Source: Dryococelus australis
Lineage: Eukaryota; Arthropoda; Insecta; Phasmatodea; Phasmatidae
DNA length: 64,000 bases
Assembly (NCBI GenBank): GCA_029891345.1
Contig: CM056995.1
Coordinates: 213,169,047 to 213,233,046 of the forward strand
Direction of reading: 5' to 3'
Numbering within the stretch: the first letter of the stretch is position 1; each line of letters opens with the position of its first letter. The notes beneath the pieces are model-generated. The model had not been told where the DNA came from. It did not search any database and saw only the letters and a program-made list of their open reading frames with translations. The position numbers and the translations under genes are program-made. Positions 11,360 through 24,107 of the stretch are shown here, one piece after another.

Positions 11360-13915
11360 CATATTTGAATTTATCAATACCACATGTTCAGACGACTTTT
11401 CATAACACCTTTTCCTGTAGCTATTTAGTGACGTGGCATGTGGGATGTGTGTGTTGTCTAATCTAGGCGTATTACGTCTGTATTGGGTTGCGAGACAATC
11501 TTTGTGGCGCGAACTATCGCTCTGGGTGACAAGGTTCAGTGTCGGTGCGCCAAATTACACTGATTAGCAATTCAAGGACAGTAAGGTATCGTAAACACCT
11601 GTTACACCCGTGGTCAGTCTTCGCACATACACCGCATGATCTGCTCATGTGTCCCTATATCTTCGCAACTGTGCTGCAGCTGGTTGAAATGTAATCATCG
11701 GTTTATTTCTGGCGAAATATAGCTGCACGATACGAACGGTAACTTACATAGGCGAAAGGATAAGGTTACATATATTTTCAGCTCGGCTGTTATGACTTCG
11801 GCTACACTCCCCCTCTCGTGTTCCCTCCCTCATGTAGGCTATCACTCGACACCTCCCCTTCTGTGCTTCCTCCCCTCACTCTGTGCGAGAAGAATCTTCT
11901 CTTTTGATGCGCACTCTACCTGCTGCGTTTTTTTCCTGCCTCCTGCTCGTTCGCGTTGACTGCTTTCCATCTTTACACAAACGAATAATCATTTTTCGTG
12001 TCTACACTTCCGTACAAACAAAATTGCTCCCTATGTAAATACCTCACTGTCGACGGGTATTAAAATAATATTCATTTTAAGTAGACAAGGTACCGGGTTT
12101 GATGAAGGCATCTTTGTAATATTTTTCACTCGGGCTAATTTTATTTTAAGAAATATTAATATTTTTACAAGCGGTGTATTTTATATTCTGGTACGAAAAA
12201 ATGTTTAAATGGCACCATTTTGCACCTTGAAATCCAAATTTTCCCCGTGGGGGGGGGGGCGAACACCCCTCCCTCTTTATTGGGGATATAAACGCCACTA
12301 ATGCACCCTGCACACAGTAGCTTTCTCATGAAATTATAGCGCGCATCGTCACTGACAGCAAAGGAGACACGGGAGTGGCCTCGTGCTGACATTTTGTTTA
12401 TAGACGGCTGCACGTGTCCTAGGAGAGAGATTATTGGCTGGGAGACCGGGTGATGTGTGTGGTTACGCGAGGCGCTGTTTTGTGGTTGGATTCCAGCTGT
12501 GGGGGGGGGGAGGTCAAGTTTTAAAGAGGCAACAATGGTCGGAGAGGACTAATGAGTTTTTTTTTTTTTTTTAGTAAGTGATTTATTTCTAAGGTCGACG
12601 CCGACGAGAGAGATTTAGTTTGGTTGGTAGGTCAGGAGTTCGTTATCAGTACTGACAGTAAACAGTATCGAGTATTTATTTTAGTTGTGTAAATAGACGT
12701 CTTCCTCCCCTTTCAAATTTTTTGTCCAGATGCGGTAACGTCGAGGATAAAGAAAGTTTATGACGACAGAACATTTAACCAGATTAAGAAATAGCTGTTT
12801 ACCGTTATGGAAAACTATCAAGTAGCTTCTTTAAACATTTTGTGACCCAGTATGATAAATGTAAATGACGAAGTAAGAATAATCAGTTAAAGGTAAGTCA
12901 ATTTCTAACCGTTAGTGGTACAGAAATTACAGTGAGTTAAAGGCCAGCCATGATTTATAGTAATAATGATTTTATTGTATGTTTACTTAATTGGTAAAAC
13001 AGGCCAAAGTTACGGAAATTCTTAAATGTTGTTAATGTTTGTTATTCTAAATATTATTGAGTTGGCCTAATGAAGTAATGAATTTTTTGGTTTCAGTACA
13101 AGTCAAGACTGTTAATAACACATTTGTTCGCTTCTCAAATTAAACTGAGGAATTGATATGAAATTATGTTTGTGCTTTAAGTTTTTATTTAAAAGAATGT
13201 TATCAAAGAAACTGTTTTTATTCAAAATTCTATTTTATACCAAAGTGTATTAAAACGGTACCTCGTGTAAAAGTTAATTTTTGTATAAGTTTTATGTATT
13301 GGTTGTTTAAATTAAATTGTAACATCTTTTTGAAAAAAAAAATCTTATTTCTAAGCAGTTAATTCCACCCTTCATTTTTATGACACTGGTTAATTTTCAT
13401 GAAGTTATCAATTTTATTAATCGTTTTATTTAATGGAATTATTTATTTACATTAACTAAATCTTACTTTAAATTACTTCTTTATCAAGTCAGTGATTACC
13501 TGCATAAGATCACGCACTACCTCTTACAGGCAGTAGAAGTGTGTTTATGCTCTACCAAAGGTTTAAAACAAAAATGATGATTTTTAGTTTGAATGTCTTG
13601 GGTTTCTAGGCCGCCCCAGATTTACAAGTGTCTTGTGATGGAACGCCCCCTGCATTTTAAACAGATCCATAGAATTTGATACAGACCTAGAAGTTGAAAC
13701 GGATGATAATGCAGATGTTTTTAGAGATGGTTAGGTGAAGTCGGTGATCTTCGATTTTATGCATGTTTAGTAGACGACTAGGGGTTAGCCCGTGACCTTT
13801 TTTTTCTATTGTCACGGGGCTAGAACAGTTACCATGTTTAAAAATTTGGTTATCAAACAAAGACAGAAAAAAATATTGCATAGATATATGTAGGTAATAA
13901 TAAAATGACGTGAAA
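11360..13915. other. Unassigned stretch, possible hAT-type end at 12235-12299
   Basis: No gene is supported. At 12241-12299 a G-run followed by CCCCTCCCTC and the sequence ATATAAACGCCACTA looks like the end of a hAT-type element (usual end CGCCACTG), but no partner end was identified. A second G-run lies at 12499-12510 and a T-run at about 12556. The remainder is AT-rich with no recognisable feature. Confidence 0.4.
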
Positions 13916-14812
13916 TTAATTCAACATTGAAGCGACTGCGGTCCCATTTGATATTTCTCTATTAACTTTGCCACTACGGCCCCACTTAACATAGTTACAT
14001 CCACTGAGCCACTAAGGCCCCACTTGGAATCGCTCTATCCACTGAGCCACTAAGACCCCACTTGGAATCGCTCTATTCACTGAGCTACTAAGGCCCCACT
14101 TGATATATATCTGTCCACTTGGCCACTGCGGCCCCACTGGTAATCTCTCTTTGCACTGAGCCACTAAGGCTCCCCATGGAATCGCTCTATCCACTGAGCC
14201 ACTGCAGCCCCACTTGGAATCCCTCTATCCGCTGAGCTACTAAGGCCCCACTTGATATATATCTGTCCACTTGGCAATTGCGGCCCCACTGGTAATTTCT
14301 CTTTGCACTGAGCCACTGCGGCCCCACTTGGAATCTCTCTATCCACTGAGCTACTAAGGCCCCACTTGATATATATATATATATGTCCACTTGGCCACTG
14401 CGGTCCCACTGGTAATCTCTCTTTGCACTGAGCCACTAAGGCTCTCCATGGAATCGCTCTATCCACTGAGCCACTGCGGCCCCACTTGGAATCCCTCTAT
14501 CCACTGAGCTACTAAGGCCCCACTTGATATATATCTGTCCACTTTGCCACTGCGGCCCCACTTACCATAGTTCTATTCACTGAGCCACTAAGGCCCCACT
14601 TGGAAAATCTCTATCCACTGAGTTACTAAGGTCCCATTTGATATATATCTATCCACTTGGCCACTGTGACCCCACTTGATATAGTTATATTCACTAAGCT
14701 ACTGCGACCTCACTTAACATAGTTCTATCCACTGAGCCACTAAGGCCCCACTTGGAATCGCTATATCCACTGAGCCTCTGTGGCTCTACTTAATTAACTC
14801 AACATTGAAGCG
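13916..14812 (-). repeat. 38-bp satellite built of tRNA 5'-half-like units, about 23 copies
   Basis: About 23 units of 38 bp (range about 36-45) follow the pattern GCCACTAAGGCCCCACTTGG-AATCGCTCTATCCACTGA. Read on the minus strand, each unit contains TGGCTCAGTGGATAGAGC, the A-box and D-arm sequence of a tRNA. There is no B box, and the second half of a tRNA is absent. Variants recur in a higher-order pattern of three to four units (a GATATATAT unit, then a CTGGTAATCTCTCTTTG unit, then one or two GGAATCG units). The array is bordered on both sides by the same 20-bp sequence (AATTAATTCAACATTGAAGC type). Minus-strand open frames here come only from the repeat. Confidence 0.85.
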
Positions 14813-17800
14813 AGACATTGTAAGGAGTTCCCTTACAGTTGGTTCTCACTTATCATTTCGCTTAGTATTCATTTGATAATAAAATTGTTTACATGTTAAA
14901 CTAAATCATCATTGAGCGTATTACTAAAATTTCCATATAAAATATTTTGTTAAATTGTAATAAGATTGCTGTTAATATGTGCAATTTATATTACATAGAG
15001 AACAATATTTATTTCTGAAGAAGTGCAGATATCGTTAAGGTAATCAGGCAGAGTTTTTGTTTTTGCTTGGAATGTTTGGTGTGAACATGAATTGAGAGAG
15101 CACTAAATGGTGACTTCTGTAAAAAAGAGTTTGTTGAAATAAGTATGTAGTTGCAACTAGTATCCTACAGAACCAAATGCAGTCCTCGAGAGTATCGTCC
15201 ACGCCTGATGACTGCTACATCTACGTGTTGGACCGATGTTGCTGTCCAAGTTTCATAACTCATGATTTGGTGGACCTTTGACTTTGATTGCAATCAGATC
15301 TTGATGACTTCGTGTCTGCATTACGTCAAGTATGGCATATAATTACCTTAAAGTTAAATATGTACCAAAATTTGATAATAAACTTTTATTTCAAACTTCT
15401 TCAGCCAGTGATTCATCAAAGTGGCTTAGTCTCAGATGTCCTGATCATTATTTGATGTGAAGCTGAAGTCACACAATCGAGAGTTTTCGTTGTTTTGTAT
15501 GGCTGAGTTGCTAGCCGATGGCAAATGTAGGAGTGCAGTTTCATGGACCATTTGATCGAGCTTAATAATCATTTGCATATGCTCGTTGTTTAGCTATCAT
15601 GGAATATTTAGGGAACATCCTAAATTTTATTTCTAAAAGTAATCATATTCTTATCATCTTATTCATTTTCTGACGACAGATAGTAGTTCTTCCTTCTTTG
15701 ATTTTTTTAAATTGTAGGATTGAAGGGTAGTTGTGACATGTTGTCTTGTGTAGTGTTGGAATTGTCTGTTTAACAAAAAAAATCTGTTAATTTGACATGT
15801 GCTTTCTGTCGGTAGAGAGTATCTTAAGGTTGCACTATTAAATAATTACTAGTACAAGTTTCTGCCATTATGATCCCAGTAAGCATGATGATTTAAGGTG
15901 ATAATTCTGAAGATAATTTTTTTCATACTTTTTCTCCAATATAATTAACAAGTTGATGTTAACAAATATGCATGTGAAAAGGCGCCCATATCTCTACATC
16001 CATGAACTACACTCTTATAAATAATTCTGTACGAAACTCTACAGCATTTAAAGTAAACAAAAATTGATATTCCCAGAGGGTGGCTATGTCCTATACCGTG
16101 CAGTGTGAACAAGTGAAGCCAGTTTATAGCGTGGAGTTAGGCTGTTGTTTTCCGGTAAAAAAAAGTTCACATGACCAACAGTAGACAAAAACATTGTATC
16201 GGCCTATCTTTCACGTGTGATTTTATGAGGTTTAAAATTGACATAAATTAACATACAACCGTTTTTGACCTAAACGATAATAAATATAAAGTGTGAGTGT
16301 GTTTGTATTAGATAACTATATATAAATTTCGCTGTTAAATATGTAAAGTTATCAATCTTTTAAATTTAAATGGGAGTGTTGTATACGGTGTTTTTGTTGA
16401 CTATCTTCACATTCCCTATATATTTGCCTTGAAAATATTCCTGGAAATAATTTTCGGGCGACTATAGGAGCTTTTCAAAGTTATGATAAAGCTTTAACCG
16501 TACTAAAATCTAATAAAATACGGTACTGAAGTCGTCTGCGAGTGCGTTACAAGTGAAGCAGCCATGCAGGAGAGAGACAGCTTCTGTATACATTGTAATT
16601 GAACAGCCTTGCGACTTCTATATGAACTCACTAGTTGTTCTGAATATGCTCTAAATTTGTGTTATTCTTGCTTTTGTGAAATGTGTATTTGGCATGTAAA
16701 CACGTCCTAAAACTATAATCTATTATTTATTTATTCGGCGACCAACGAGAAGTAATATTAATGTATGAAAATGCGTACGAGCCGAGCCATGCGATTGCAA
16801 TGTTTAGTGTATCCTTATGTACCGTGGATACATTCGTGAAAGATATCGCGCGATTATTGTGTGTATATGAATATTTATGCCTGCGTAATTTTGTAAATTA
16901 ATAATTGCAGTGTGTTTAATTTTCGCAAGTGCGGTTGCGATTACTAACGTGCCGTGAATTTAAAGGCTAACCTGTAAGTTGCGGACTCATTAGAGGTAGA
17001 GGCACTTTATAAAACTGCAGATACGTATTTTTCTAAATGCTGATTTGCTATTTCAGTGTAGAAGTTTATGGAATGAATTTGTTAGTAATGGCAAATAATC
17101 TCGTAAACCAATACAAAGCTACACCTTATAAAAACTCCATTCTTACAATGTTTTCTCCCCAAGTCAGTAGAGTTGCAGTAACAAACAAGGAATCAGCTGT
17201 TTATCAGTACAAGAATATAGGCCTACAACCAAATCAGTTCTCATAAAAGCTACTGAATGTAGCCTTCATGATTTGCAATTTCCACGGTTTCTCAAACTCA
17301 CTCCATGCAATTTCTGGGGTGACTCAATATAGACTATTTGACCAATTACTTCCTTGTATTCCCTTCATTGTAATCTTGGTTTACCATTCTCTAATGAACC
17401 TGCTGTCGACAAGATGTTAAGTTAAATAAATAAAGTTTACTTGTGCATTTAGATGGTTATGTATTTAACAGTAGGCTGTAATCATTACAGTAAATGACAT
17501 GTTTATACATTTTATCATTTTCCAAAGGTAGTCAAAATAAAGAAAACTTAGATAAAGCCAATATTTTCCTGTAACTACACTTTCGGCAAAATTGAAAAAA
17601 CATAGCGTGATTTTCTTTAAACTCTATTTCACCCTTCTTAATGATATTTCACATTCTAACTTTGAGGGCAACTGATTGGACATAGGCTTATTCTAATATT
17701 GATGATGAATCATAGATATTTAGATGAAAATGTTAAAGTTTTTTAAGCCTACTTGTAAATGAAAAATGGGATGATGTTTACAGAACAACCACGGACATTG

Positions 17801-18000
17801 CAAATCAACCACAAACAAAATTTGCCACAACCACCACGAACAACCTCTCCAGAACAAACATCATTTATACATTAACTGAACCAAACATTGCCTGAAACAG
17901 TTTTATTAATACATTTCTTTGTCATTTTAATCATGCCTTTCCACTCAAATCTGTCAAATGTTGCAGTAGCTCGAAACTAAAATGGATTAGTAAAGGTCTG
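14813..18000. other. Unassigned AT-rich stretch
   Basis: I see no supported gene, RNA or repeat family in these 3.2 kb. The frame 17037-17246 (69 codons) has no domain and is treated as chance. Confidence 0.4.
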
Positions 18001-20195
18001 ACAGTCTCAGGCAGAGGTTAAAAATAATGCGTCAAATTCTAAGAACCCAGGAGATAAACAAAAATTATACTATAAGCAATACAAAAATTATACAAGTTAC
18101 TCGGAGTAGCAAAGCAGAAATACAATGGGGAAAAATAGATTCCTCCTCGAATAAAACAAAAGCAATGTGGAACATTATTAATAATGAATTGAAACCTAGG
18201 CAAGGACATGTTAAAGTTTCCTTGAAAGTTGATGGTATCAAAATCGAAAATAGCAAGGAAATATCTAATAGTTTTAATGACTATTTCAGAAACATCCCAC
18301 TAAAATTGCAAAATCAACACAGAGCTACAGATATTATTCCTGCACATATACACCAAAGACCTAACACTTGAAATGCTAACACGCTGTTTTTCACCCCTAT
18401 CTCTGAAGACGACATCATAAATTAAATTAGAAATTTCAAAAGCAAAAGTTCCTGTGGAATAAATGAGGTACCTATGAATCTGCTAAAAAAAAGTGTTGTT
18501 ATTCTAATAAAACTGCTTTTGACTTACATTTTCAATGATATCTTGCCCAGGGAGTTTTTCCTGATAGACTCGAATATGCAAAAGTAGTACCAATACGTAA
18601 AAAAGTGATAAGGCATTGATCAATAACTTCTTACGTACTTTTCAAAAATTTTAGAAAAATTGATAGCAAATAAACTGATACAATTCTTAATAACAAACAT
18701 GGTTATTTAATAGCATCATTATGGCTTTGTAGAGGGCAGCTCTACAGAACAAGGTATTTACAGTTTGACTGAAAAAATATTAACTTCTTTTAATAAAAGA
18801 CAATTCTCAACAGGTAAATTCACAGATCTTTCAAGAGCTTTTGATTGTGTCGACCACAATATTTTATTGCAAAAACTTGAACAGTGTGGAGTAAGAGGTA
18901 TAACCAATAATATGTTTAAACCATATCTTGAAGACAGAAAACAGATCACCTCTATAAGATATTATGACAAAAATCGCATTACAGATGTTATGTCCAATAC
19001 CAGAACTATTCGAGTAGAAGTGCCACAGGAATCAATACTGGGACCAATTTTATTCTTAATATTTATTAATGATTTTACAGAACAAATAACCAACGGCTCA
19101 GCTATAATGTTTGCGGATGACACAGACATTTTGGTAACTAGTTCAAATAACGCTGTTCTTGAAGAAAATCTAAAACATACAGTGACTTGAGATGTCCAGT
19201 TGATTCCAGTATAATAAATTAATATTAAATGTAAATAAATATGTGCTCATTAATTTCATGCAAAGAAATAAACATACAATGCAGGATGAAAGATGCACAA
19301 TAATAGAAAAGGATGGATTACAGACAGTAAATAGTACTAAATTTCTAGGGCTCATTGTAAACAGTAATTTAACATGGAATAAGCATGTTGATAGAGTCTG
19401 TAAAAAATTGAGTTCAATGTGTTTTGCGGTACATACCTTAAAAAAGATTTGTAGTAGTAATAATATAATACTTGCATACTATTTCTCAAATATTCAGCCC
19501 GTAATCAATTACGGAATCATATTTTGGGGTAAATCGACAAAATGGAAAAATGCTTTTAGATTACAGAATAAAATAGTGAGATTAATAAGTAATAAGGAAA
19601 AGGAAGCCATTGTAGGCCGCTATTTATAAATAACAAAATTCTTACTCTTCCATGCTTGTATATGTACCGTAGTATTTTTTTTTACATGGAAAACATTAAA
19701 ATAGTGATATACACCATTACTACACCAGACAAGCTAATCATCTTCACCTTTTCTCCTACAGAACCTCAAAATTGACATCAAATCCATACTATGTTGGGAC
19801 AAAAGTAATAAATAACCTTCCCAGTCATTTGAAGTAAATTAATAGTTTACAGAAATTAAAAAGAACTGTTAAATTATAATTTTTAAATAAGGTCTTCTAT
19901 TCCGTAGAAGAATACTTACATAAAGATATATTTCTATAACGCAGAACAAGACCGATATAAGGAGACTTCATGTAATACCTCGTTTTTCAATCTAATGTAG
20001 ACTTTACATATTTATACTTTAATATCTATTTATACATGAATTGTAACAACTTGTACTGCAACCAAATGTACTCTTAACATGTTTGTAGAGCTGCTAGAAT
20101 TAAGAAGTGTGTAAATTATATTATTTATCTGTTATATATGTTTATGTTAATGTAATTGTGTGCAAATATCCATATTACATAACAAAAATAAAAAA
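18001..20195 (+). pseudogene. Non-LTR retrotransposon (CR1/L2/Jockey group) reverse-transcriptase relic
   Basis: Three main frames read as a LINE ORF2. At 18027-18371 there is the linker before the reverse transcriptase, with a helical segment typical of this group (TKAMWNIIN). At 18765-19190 there is the palm domain, with DLSRAFDCVDHNILLQKLEQCGVRG, then SILGPILFLIFINDF, then FADDTD in place of the usual FADD catalytic box. At 19243-19629 there is the thumb region, with FLGLIVNSNLTWNKHVD. Stops and shifts separate the frames, and the endonuclease is absent. The tail up to about 20195 is A-rich (AACAAAAATAAAAAAAG), which fits a 3' end. The clade cannot be set more closely by eye. Confidence 0.8.
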
Positions 20196-20329
20196 AGTAA
20201 TAATTGACAAGTCCTTTCCAAAGTGTATTGGATGTATATGGGATGCAAAAAAATTGTGCTTCGTGAAACGGCAAATACTCTAGCCGCTACACCACCATGG
20301 CCTCCATCGTCTTAAGACGGGAGGAGCTG

Positions 20330-20580
20330 AGAAAGGTTTGGTGGTTTGTAACAACCACAGTATTGAGAGCCAATGAGGGTAAAATATGGCAGATATGGAG
20401 TAACACTAAAATGCATGAGTGGGGGAAAACGGGAAAACCTCGAGAAAACATGCCAGCAGCATCAATCAGCACAATTACTATATGTGAAAATCTATGAGTA
20501 ACCTCACAGGGAAACCAACATATATCACATTGGTGGAAGGCAAGCGTCCTACCATTATGCCCACCGTAGGCCCCCAACCC
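20330..20580 (-). mobile_element. tRNA-derived SINE, diverged copy
   Basis: On the minus strand the tRNA-like head starts at 20580 (GGGGGCCTACGGTGGGCATAAT) and runs to a body shared with the SINEs at 39344, 44560, 56382 and 59923, including GAGAAAACATGCC and GGAAAACGGGAAAACCTCGAG on the plus strand. This is the most diverged of the five copies. Confidence 0.65.
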
Positions 20581-22860
20581 CCCACCCCATCCCCGGCCTC
20601 TTGGGAAGGGAGGATAGGAATCTCATTTCTTCAGCGATAATGTTTTTCTTAGAGGAGTGTTTGTTTGTCACGTTTCTGCAGCGTAGTTCTGAGATATTGA
20701 AACTGAATAGTTTTTAATGTATTCAGAGGAGAATTTCACACTAAAGATAATTATTGCACAAGTTGGTTGGTAACAACAAAGACATTTTTTCACAATTGTG
20801 TCTGTGGACCACTTTTGCAGTGGTTGGTACATGTGCGCTTTATATCGATATAATTACGGTTCATGCGTCTTTCACCCATTGTAGTTCAACAATGTATCCT
20901 AATATAATTAAACTACCCAAAATAACCTAAAATGCTGGCGAATAAGTTTTCATACATTTAAACCTAACCATAGGGTGGTTCCTTTATTATCCGTAGAAGT
21001 GTATTTATAGAAATAATATCCTATTGTGGTTTTCTCTCCCAATGTGAAATTTTTTAACATGTTGGGCTGAATTAAAATTGTGGCTACTGACTGACTAAAG
21101 CCTACGCTACAATCACCGTAGCATTCCCGAAACAAAATAACAGTGGCGTTACCATGGAAGTATTAAGATGAACTGGCTACAACTGCAGTAAGAAAACTGT
21201 TACACGACTAATGAGAAACGAGCACAAAAAAAAAAAAGACAGACTGTACATGTATCGCGGATATTTTCAAACAGCGTGTTGGCTAACATGATATTTATTT
21301 AGTATTAATCTTCTTGTGATAAAATAAAGTTTCGCGGGAATCGTGTTTCGGGATATTTAAAGTGTGGTATACATGATAATAATTGCGTTGACTATTTAAA
21401 AAAACGGAAATATGAACTGTACCGCAAAATTAATTTAATAACTATGTTTTTGTTATAAGCTTGCATTGTACTGACACTTATGGTTGGAAATGTTGTCTCG
21501 TGATTGGCCGACGTAGAACTTGGGGTAAAATAATTGAAAATATTCAATCCTCTTAACGCCGCTACCGCGAGCAGACCACCATCTTATGTCATTATGTTGT
21601 GTTGTAGCTGGTGCAAGATACATATGTGGATTCAATTTTTTATTGTCAATTCTTGTGGTGATTGTCGCCGGGGCTTAATCCCTTGGTACTAAAATGAATT
21701 TTTGGAGAAATATGTAACACAATTTTTGTAGATATAGTCATATTGTAGATAAAGTCATCCATAAAGTCTCCTTTTTTCTTCTGAAATATTTCTAAAATTG
21801 GTTGTCCAGTGCAGAAAATTCATTAAAAATTTTAATTTCTGTGTTTTAATTATGTACCAAGGGTAACTTAGCCCTGTTAAACATTGTAGATGCAAGAAAC
21901 AAAATTGTACCCTACAGTAATGTATAAATAAGTATAAAACTGTATCATAACAGAGAACTAATGTAATGTAAAGAGAGGGAATAACTAAAATGGGATTTGA
22001 ATTTATTTACCAGAAAACATTTACTATATTGACAATAAATATGTATAAAGGAGATGAAGTCATATTGGAAACAAACCTCTCGAGTCATTGTCAGTGTTAG
22101 GAATTTAAATATAAACGGCAGCAGATAATTATTTATTCGTTGCTCGGGAACACGTGAACTTTGCCTTCCAGAAATTCAGCTAGACTGCTTGTCGCCGTTT
22201 TGTTGCACTCACTACCGATGCGCAACCTGCAATTCATAACACGACAACGGTAGCACGCTTGTTATACTTATTTAATAATTTATTCAGAAACTAGTTTTCC
22301 ACAAATCCTGATATGAGAGCACTTTATCTAAAACACGTGCTTATTGCCACACATAACTCAATACTGGTCCGCGGTACACACACTCACGATCGGTAGTTCT
22401 ATGAGGAAATTATTTGATTACACACCTAACACAAGCCAATAATAAAATAATAAAACTTCCCACGTGAATTGTAATATATATTTATCTATTCATCAGCTTC
22501 TTTGTTCAACACGAAATGATTCGAATGTAACCTTTCTCTCAACGTCATTCTAATGTAAACACAATGTTTTGGTCTCCTGTCAAGATGGCGAGCAGAGTCC
22601 ATAGTAAGACCACCTATCTCCAGAGGCTTCACCTACGTCACAACATGCCATCTCCTGTATACTCCTAACTCCATGTATATTCCATTACCTTCATATCTCT
22701 ATGCAATATTCTCTATGCATTAATACAAAACTTTCACAGGAAAAAGTAATTAAAAATTCGTTTTATGGTAAAAGGTAATGATTGCGTAATCTGATCTTGC
22801 TGAAGTTCGAAAGACCTGTATTTGACACTGAGGATTCGCTCTGCAAATTTTGAAGAACTT
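20581..22860. other. Unassigned stretch
   Basis: No gene is supported. CAGTGGCGTTACCATGG at 21142-21160 resembles a hAT-type left end, without an identified partner. An A-run lies at 21225-21237. Short AT-rich frames show no domains. Confidence 0.4.
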
Positions 22861-22942
22861 CTGTTAAGTTTCAAGGGACTTAGAGGTATTAAAGACGGAC
22901 GGACAAACAGAGATCGTCTACTTATATAGTAGGATAAGTAGC
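22861..22942 (+). repeat. Possible 3' tail of a retroelement
   Basis: GACGGACGGACAAACAGAGA followed by a short TATAG-rich sequence is a kind of tail often seen at 3' ends of arthropod non-LTR elements. There is no coding sequence beside it, so this is only a weak suggestion. Confidence 0.25.
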
Positions 22943-23245
22943 AGCTGAAGAGGAGCTGTGGTGTACAGATACTTGTGGAGTTGAGGGAGAGTGCCTCAAC
23001 TTAATATGTTTACCCCTAGGGAGAGAGTTAAAGGGGTTTGGTAGTTTCTAGTAGTAAAAGAGTATTTGAGTTTCCCTACATCTCGCTCCGCTATGAGTCT
23101 ACGAGTTTTGATGCTGTTTCAGTTATCTTAGTTTTTGAACGAGTTGTTAATGGGTGAACTTAAGAATTAACCACTTGAATGATCGATAGATTGATTATGA
23201 TAGAAAGATTAATAAGTAACTAATAAGTACTGATTGATTACCCCA

Positions 23246-23406
23246 ACCTATCCTTTTTCCCAATTCCCCCCAACCCCCACCTTCCCTTAACCCCATTTTC
23301 CCTTCTCCCCATTTTCCCTTCTCCCCATTTACCCTATTCCCCTTTTCCCTTCTTTCCCCCTTTTCTTCCTTCTTCTACTTCTTTCTTTCCTCCCCTCCCC
23401 TCCCTG
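23246..23406 (+). repeat. Pyrimidine tract with CCCCATTTTCCCTTCT repeats
   Basis: About 160 bp of almost pure C and T on the plus strand, containing three to four tandem units like CCCCATTTTCCCTTCT. It lies about 0.7 kb downstream of the end of the coiled-coil gene. Long mirror-like pyrimidine tracts can form triplex DNA. Confidence 0.8.
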
Positions 23407-23828
23407 TAATTATCCTTTTTCTGCTTCCCATTTTCCAGCTTTTTCACAATATTGTGGTTTTAAATACATGCGCCTGTATTTAACTGTATTTGTATCGTTA
23501 CACGATTTTATATACGTTGTGTCGGATTTTATTCTCCGTGATATAATACGTATGCTCAGAATTAAATTATATTAAATTCCATTTCTATGCGAGCGTTGGG
23601 CAGAAAGTACAAATGTAAGAAAGTTGCTAGTTTTGGCGGAGAACGTAAGAAATGAAAATTGTATGCATTGAAGGGAAAAGTACAAGACTCGAAAGAAAAT
23701 AAAAGAAAATAAATATTGAAAAAGAAGACAAGCAAGACTAGCATCTGTATGAGCAGGGATCTCACTGCTCCTGCGGATGCTCTTCTCTTCCTTTCTTCTC
23801 CTCATCGTGGCCCTTAAAACTGTTTTAT

Positions 23829-23831
23829 CTA

Positions 23832-23893
<62 letters not shown>
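23829..23893. repeat. (CT)n microsatellite
   Basis: About 32 CT units with one early TTT interruption. The long Arg/Glu frame on the minus strand is only a product of this repeat. Confidence 0.95.
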
Positions 23894-23895
<2 letters not shown>

Positions 23896-23987
23896 GGTTA
23901 GTAACAAATATTTCTGAAACACTATTATTATTTTCCGCTTGTAACAAAGGTTAATTGAAAAGAGTCTAACCGTAGGTGGCAATGTAT

Positions 23988-23993
23988 TTTAAT
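23988..23993 (-). terminator. Possible polyadenylation signal ATTAAA for the coiled-coil gene
   Basis: TTTAAT on the plus strand is ATTAAA on the minus strand, about 115 bp after the TGA of exon A. It is the first near-canonical signal in that direction. No AATAAA was seen closer. Confidence 0.35.
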
Positions 23994-24107
23994 GTATACC
24001 TATTTGATCAATTTTGACATGAATTGTATATAAAGGAAGGAGTGTGCTGGTGTGGAGAGGTGAGTAGTGGTGCTGGATGCAGTGGTGAGGAATGTATAGG
24101 TAGTGGC

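Noticed and set aside
7588..12299. A complete hAT element between CAGTGGCGT (7588) and ACGCCACTA (12299)
   Set aside because: The ends match over fewer than ten bases and the flanking 8 bp differ (ACAGCAAA against ATGCACCC), so the limits of the hAT relic stay open.
14012..14466. Minus-strand open frames with repeated ALVAQWIERF-like peptide
   Set aside because: They are translations of the 38-bp tRNA-half satellite; the peptide arises from the A-box sequence and not from a protein gene.
23572..23982. 136-codon minus-strand frame with a long Arg-Glu repeat
   Set aside because: It is produced by the (CT)n microsatellite and has no other coding sign.
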